55,419 nucleotides of DNA, taken from an uncultured Ruminococcus sp. GTDB taxonomy: Bacteria > Bacillota > Clostridia > Oscillospirales > Ruminococcaceae. The DNA lies in the NCBI GenBank assembly GCA_902787825.1, contig CADAHS010000019.1, forward strand, positions 1 through 55,419. Reading direction: 5' to 3'. A program made the translations under genes and the position numbers. Below, piece by piece: positions 52,009-55,419 of this stretch (position 1 is the first letter of the stretch; the number at the start of each line of letters is the position of its first letter). Under the pieces are notes generated by a model. It saw nothing but the letters and a program-made list of their open reading frames with translations. It ran no database searches and was not told the DNA's origin.

Positions 52009-53229
52009 ATGGCAAAAATGACTAACGAGAAACGAAACATCATCTGTGCCCTGATCGCAGGCGTTTTAGCGATCTCCCTTTTCTATGGGTACCATTATAT
52101 CACGCACTATTCCAAGCAAGGCAGCGGTCACGCTAAGGTCGGTTTTATCTATGACGGAGATGCAAGCACCCCGTATTCGGCAAACTTCATTAAAGCAGCC
52201 AACCGTGTGAAAAACGAGCTTGGCGACAAGACTGAGATCGTTGAAAGGCACAACGTTCCTTACGAGCAAGCCGATCAGGTGCTGAAAGAGCTTGCAGACA
52301 GCGGTTGTGACATCATCTTCACAAACTCCTACGGCTATGGCGAGGCTGCAAAGAAAATGGCTGAGAAATACCCGGATATAGAGTTCTGCGAAGCGACCTG
52401 TGACAACGCAAATTCAGAACCAAAGCTGTCAAACTACCACACCTTCATGGGTGAGATATACCAGGCTCGCTACGTCAGCGGTATCGTTGCAGGCGCAAAG
52501 CTCAATGAGATGATAAAAAATGAGATCATTTCCAAGGACGAAGCGAAGGTCGGATTTGTCGCAGCCTTCCCTGTTGCAGAGGTCATCTCGGGCTATACGG
52601 CATTTCTTATGGGCGTTCGCTCACAGTGTCCCGATGCAGTGATGACGGTCAGATACATCAACACATGGAACAACTACGCTCTTGAAAGAGACGTTGCACA
52701 GCAGCTTATCGACGATGGCTGCGTTATAATCTCGCACCACTCAAACACTATCGGTTCGGCTATCGCCTGTGAGGAGGCTCACAAAAATGACAAGGCTGTA
52801 TATCATATCGGCTACAACCAGGATATGATGAACATTGCCCCGACAGCATCGCTGACGAGCTGCCGCATCGACTGGTCGGCGTACATCGTTTCGGCGGTCG
52901 AAGCAGTCATTGAAAAGGAAAAGATCGAGTCCCGCGTTGAGGGCAAGGTGAACGGATACGACACAAGCGGCGGCTTCAAGGAAGGCTGGGTAAAGATCTT
53001 CGCCGTTAATAACGCATCTGCCGCAGAGGGAAGCAAGGAGCTTGTTTCAGATGCTATCAAAGAAATGAGCAGCGGCAATATCCACGTTTTCAAGGGTGAC
53101 TATATCGGCGTTGATCCCAACGACCCAAGCGACACCTATGATCTGAACAAGGAATATATCGAAAACGAGGGATCGTCTGCGCCGACCTTCCACTATGTAT
53201 TAAAGGATATCATCACGGTGGCGGAATAA
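52009..53229 (+). CDS. Membrane-anchored BMP/PnrA-type substrate-binding protein
   Basis: The 406-residue protein begins three bases after the HD-GYP fusion gene. Its N-terminal helix (IICALIAGVLAISLFYGYHY) has no lipobox Cys, so it stays as a membrane anchor. The rest matches the BMP family of periplasmic binding proteins, which bind nucleosides or related molecules: VGFIYDGDASTPYSANFIKA, GCDIIFTNSYGYGEAAKKMA, GEIYQARYVSGIVAG and AYIVSAVEAVIEKEKIE. No ABC permease or ATPase is beside it. It probably presents its ligand to the sensor fusion rather than to a transporter. Confidence 0.85.
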   Translation: MAKMTNEKRNIICALIAGVLAISLFYGYHYITHYSKQGSGHAKVGFIYDGDASTPYSANFIKAANRVKNELGDKTEIVERHNVPYEQADQVLKELADSGCDIIFTNSYGYGEAAKKMAEKYPDIEFCEATCDNANSEPKLSNYHTFMGEIYQARYVSGIVAGAKLNEMIKNEIISKDEAKVGFVAAFPVAEVISGYTAFLMGVRSQCPDAVMTVRYINTWNNYALERDVAQQLIDDGCVIISHHSNTIGSAIACEEAHKNDKAVYHIGYNQDMMNIAPTASLTSCRIDWSAYIVSAVEAVIEKEKIESRVEGKVNGYDTSGGFKEGWVKIFAVNNASAAEGSKELVSDAIKEMSSGNIHVFKGDYIGVDPNDPSDTYDLNKEYIENEGSSAPTFHYVLKDIITVAE

Positions 53230-53245
53230 CAAAACGGAGGGAAAT

Positions 53246-53605
53246 ATGACAAAAGCAGAAAAGGCAGTTGAAAATCACAAGCATTTTTACAACTGCGCAG
53301 CTTCGGTGCTGTGCGCTTTTGCTGAAGATGCAGGGCTGAACAAGGCGGACGCAAAGGCTGCTGCTGCACCAATGGCAGGCGGACGGCAGGGCAAGTGCGG
53401 AGCAGTGCTTGCAGCGCAATATGTGCTCACAAAGCGTTTCCCCGGGCAGGCTGATGAAATGGCTGCGAAGCTGGAGGAGCAGTTCAAGGCAAAGAACCGC
53501 TCGGTCATCTGTAAAGAGCTTAAAGGCGGACTGACAGGCTCTGTGCTGCGCCCGTGCAGAGGTTGTGTTGCTGATGCAGCTGAGCTGCTTGAAAAAATGA
53601 TATGA
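53246..53605 (+). CDS. C_GCAxxG_C_C family redox-type protein
   Basis: The 119-residue protein starts after GGAGGGAAAT. It has the spaced Cys pattern of the C_GCAxxG_C_C family: FYNCAASVLCAF, GKCGAVLAAQ, SVICKEL and RPCRGCVADAAELL. Members are thought to bind a metal or redox centre; the function is not settled. It follows the BMP-like gene by 16 bases and is probably co-transcribed. Confidence 0.8.
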   Translation: MTKAEKAVENHKHFYNCAASVLCAFAEDAGLNKADAKAAAAPMAGGRQGKCGAVLAAQYVLTKRFPGQADEMAAKLEEQFKAKNRSVICKELKGGLTGSVLRPCRGCVADAAELLEKMI

Positions 53606-53614
53606 CAAACAGAC

Positions 53615-53661
53615 AAACACCCGACAGTGAGAAGAAGATCTCGCTGCCGGGTGTGTTTTTT
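53615..53661. terminator. Terminator between convergent genes
   Basis: ACACCCG/CGGGTGT stem with inner CAG/CTG and GAG/CTC pairing, followed by seven T on the plus strand; it overlaps the 3' end of the nitroreductase gene. Confidence 0.75.
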
Positions 53662-54247
53662 ATCGGAATTCCAGTATTTCGCCAAGCGGCTTTCGGGGAC
53701 GCTGTGACGGGCTCTCGTCGGGATAGCCGAGCGCAACAGCACCGGCAAGCTGACCGTTTTCTCCGACGAATTTTACAAGGTCATCATAGGCATAGCAGGT
53801 GTTGGCTATCCAAAGGCTCCCAATGCCAAGCTCCGCAGCCGTCAGGAGCATATTTTCTATTGCCGCACCGATGGACAGGGTGTCACATATCTCGGTTATG
53901 CGGCGGTCTGCGTCTATCGGCTCAAACGGGCTTGAAGCGTTAATGTTTATCACAATTATCGTCACGGGTGCACTTCTCATTATTTTCAGCGTGTTGAACG
54001 CATCGGGCAAGCCGTTGTGAGAGTCGGGCAAAAGGGCGTGGGTCGTCTGTTCTTTTTTCAGTGATATTTCCATCACATCAAGCAGGCTATCTTTTTGTGT
54101 ACCTGTATATACAATGAATTTCCACGGCTGACGGTTTTTTGCCGACGGCGCAAGGCGTGCCGCCTCAACGATCTGTCCGATCAGGTCACGGCTCACCTCA
54201 TCCGGCTTGAATTTTCTGATACTGCGTCTGGTTCCAATACTGCTCAC
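53660..54247 (-). CDS. Nitroreductase-family flavoprotein
   Basis: The 195-residue protein probably starts at the GTG 54245-54247 after AAGGGGGAG; a longer frame upstream lacks a ribosome site. The FMN-binding RRSIRKFKPDEVSRD opening, ARLAPSAKNRQPWKFIV, the mid-chain AAIENMLLTAAELGIGSLWI and late ALGYPDESPSQRPRKPLGE are typical of the family. It reduces nitro or quinone-like substrates with NAD(P)H. It is divergent from a TetR regulator 215 bases away, a common regulator-target arrangement. Confidence 0.88.
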   Translation of the reverse strand: MSSIGTRRSIRKFKPDEVSRDLIGQIVEAARLAPSAKNRQPWKFIVYTGTQKDSLLDVMEISLKKEQTTHALLPDSHNGLPDAFNTLKIMRSAPVTIIVININASSPFEPIDADRRITEICDTLSIGAAIENMLLTAAELGIGSLWIANTCYAYDDLVKFVGENGQLAGAVALGYPDESPSQRPRKPLGEILEFR

Positions 54248-54355
54248 TGATACTCCCCCTTTTTGTAACAGTATAAAGCAATGGTCGCCGAAAGTCAATA
54301 CTGTTTGCTCTGTGATGATGATATGACAGCTTTTTATGTTTTTTTGAAAAAACGC

Positions 54356-54384
54356 TTGACAAATCGGAAAAAGTATGTTATAAC
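54356..54384 (+). promoter_or_regulatory. Promoter of the TetR gene
   Basis: TTGACA (54356-54361), 17-base spacer, TATAAC (54379-54384). The repeat array begins 11 bases downstream of the -10. Confidence 0.75.
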
Positions 54385-54394
54385 AAAATCAGAG

Positions 54395-54446
54395 GTTGCG
54401 CAACTGGTGTTGCTCAACAGATGTTACCCAACGAATGTTTCCAGAC
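54395..54446 (+). promoter_or_regulatory. 14-bp-phased operator-like array in the TetR leader
   Basis: GTTGCGCAAC (a perfect palindrome), GTTGCTCAAC, GTTACCCAAC and the weaker GTTTCCAGAC follow each other with four-base gaps. They cover the predicted transcription start and 5' leader, as expected for an autorepressor or a regulator of the divergent nitroreductase. Confidence 0.6.
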
Positions 54447-54461
54447 AAGAGAGGTGATAAA

Positions 54462-55034
54462 ATGCCGCCAAAATGTAAATTTACACGAGAAGAGATAATA
54501 CAAGCGGCTTTGGACATTGCTCGGCAAAAGGGCATTGAAGCTGTTACAGCGAGGGCTGTCGGCGAAAGGCTGAACTCGTCATCAAAGCCGATATTCAGCG
54601 TTTTTGAGAACATGGAAGAGGTGCTGGAGCAAACGATCAAAGCTGCAAGAGAGGTCTACGACGGATATATCGAGCAGGCGCTTGCGGGTGAACAGCCTTT
54701 CAAAGATGTCGGAGCGAAGTACATTGAATTTGCGATGAGAGAGCCAAAGCTTTTTCAGATGCTTTTTATGAGCGAGCAGACCGAACAGCGCTCGGCTTTG
54801 GGGATACTGCCGATGATCGATGATAATTACGAGAATATCCTTGAATCGGTCAAAACAAGCTACGGCCTTGACGAACAGACCTCAAAAAACGTTTACAGGC
54901 ACCTGTGGATATATACCCACGGCATCGCTTCACTCATCGCTACCGGCGTGTGCTCCTTCAAACCGCAGGAGATCGGTAAAATGGTCTCGGAGATCTTTGT
55001 CAGCCTGCTGAAAAATATTAAAGCATCAGAGTGA
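54462..55034 (+). CDS. TetR/AcrR-family transcriptional regulator
   Basis: The 190-residue protein starts at ATG 54462 (MPPKCKFTREEIIQAALDIA) after AAGAGAGGTGATAA. The N-terminal helix-turn-helix is recognisable (IEAVTARAVGERLNSSSKPI, VFENMEEVLEQTI); the usual tyrosine of the recognition helix (YRHF) is here FSVF. The C-terminal ligand domain includes EPKLFQMLFMSEQTEQ. It probably represses its own promoter and perhaps the nitroreductase gene, through the GTTGCNCAAC array just upstream. Ligand unknown. Confidence 0.85.
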   Translation: MPPKCKFTREEIIQAALDIARQKGIEAVTARAVGERLNSSSKPIFSVFENMEEVLEQTIKAAREVYDGYIEQALAGEQPFKDVGAKYIEFAMREPKLFQMLFMSEQTEQRSALGILPMIDDNYENILESVKTSYGLDEQTSKNVYRHLWIYTHGIASLIATGVCSFKPQEIGKMVSEIFVSLLKNIKASE

Positions 55035-55310
55035 TAGCATAAATCAGAAATTGCCGCCGCTGCGGCGCGCAATGCCCTCGCCCTCAATTTTGGGAGAGCT
55101 GTTTCTTTGTCTGGCTCGGGGCTAAATTTCTTTGGGGCTGTAAATATAAACTATTACTATCAAATATGGGTATGTGTCCGAAGGGGTATGGGGGGCGATC
55201 GGAAAGCCCCCGAAAAAAGCAAGAACAACGGATGTAAGAGGTAAGAAATTTAACGTTAAGTTTGTCCGCTAAACTATCAATTATTATTGATATATAGCTT
55301 GCTCTCTCGT

Positions 55311-55398
55311 CTAAGGGGGAAACCCATAATGGAGAACAGGACGCCGTGCCTTACGGCGTGGTGAGCGGACTTTTCTCCCCTCTGTGTTTCCCCCTTAG
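55311..55398. repeat. Nested 88-bp palindrome at the window edge
   Basis: Perfect outer arms CTAAGGGGGAAAC / GTTTCCCCCTTAG enclose GGAGAA / TTCTCC and an inner ACGCCGT / ACGGCGT hairpin. A tiny frame inside would encode MENRTPCLTAW. Upstream, 55035-55310 has no gene; it contains a GGGGGC/GCCCCC hairpin at about 55190-55212. Confidence 0.7.
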
Positions 55399-55419
55399 CA
55401 ACCCCCTTCCCGTCACCCC

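Overview
The window looks like chromosome from a Ruminococcus-type gut Clostridium (Firmicutes, Oscillospiraceae). This rests on moderate GC with strong AGGAGG ribosome sites, a T-box-controlled trp operon, an LTA-synthase-like enzyme, several GGDEF/HD-GYP proteins and the style of the mobile elements. I cannot fix the species from sequence alone.

Bases 1-12,880 are stacked mobile DNA. Bases 1-2,800 are the edge of an old integrative/conjugative element read on the minus strand: a C5 DNA methylase start, ribbon-helix-helix proteins, DUF6329-like and DUF4314-like proteins, a GGCT-like cyclotransferase and an amidoligase. At least three of these genes are broken by in-frame stops, a deletion or a frameshift. 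Several unrelated proteins share an acidic, methionine-ended C-terminal tail. An AT-rich two-gene cassette of unknown function (2,878-4,712) with its own promoter and terminator follows, then a 3' fragment of tRNA-Leu(CAG). A second, mobilizable element (about 4,980-11,655) carries a MobV/Pre relaxase, a BcgI-like restriction-modification pair and a large serine recombinase, and lies between two copies of a 14-bp tRNA-Leu 3'-end sequence. Bases 11,820-12,830 hold debris of a phage-head/toxin-like gene and a zinc-ribbon gene.

Bases 12,900-24,500 are a biosynthetic operon on the minus strand: a 2,983-residue NRPS (A-PCP-C-A-PCP-C-A-PCP-reductase), a MATE exporter with a C-terminal GHKL-like domain, and a triosephosphate-isomerase homologue lacking all three catalytic residues. 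The first A domain lacks the amino-group-binding Asp, and the terminal reductase should release an aldehyde or alcohol, so an N-acyl dipeptide aldehyde is the simplest prediction. A membrane-tethered ECF sigma factor is transcribed divergently.

Bases 26,600-41,100 hold c-di-GMP signalling genes (two GAF-GGDEF paralogues and one membrane GGDEF), an LTA-synthase-like enzyme facing a three-gene glycosyltransferase/acyltransferase operon, an aldo/keto reductase with a DUF3737 beta-helix protein, and a DUF4353-type lipoprotein. Three transcription units here, and one in the mobile element, begin with a related hairpin right at the predicted transcription start. A 7 x 15-bp array upstream of the second GAF-GGDEF gene reads as overlapping sigma-70-type promoters.

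Bases 41,400-48,180 are a complete trpEGDCFBA operon behind a tryptophan T-box. The right end holds a very large ECF-S-like/beta-propeller/HD-GYP fusion with a BMP-type binding protein, a C_GCAxxG_C_C protein, a nitroreductase, a TetR regulator with a phased operator-like array, and a nested palindrome at the edge.
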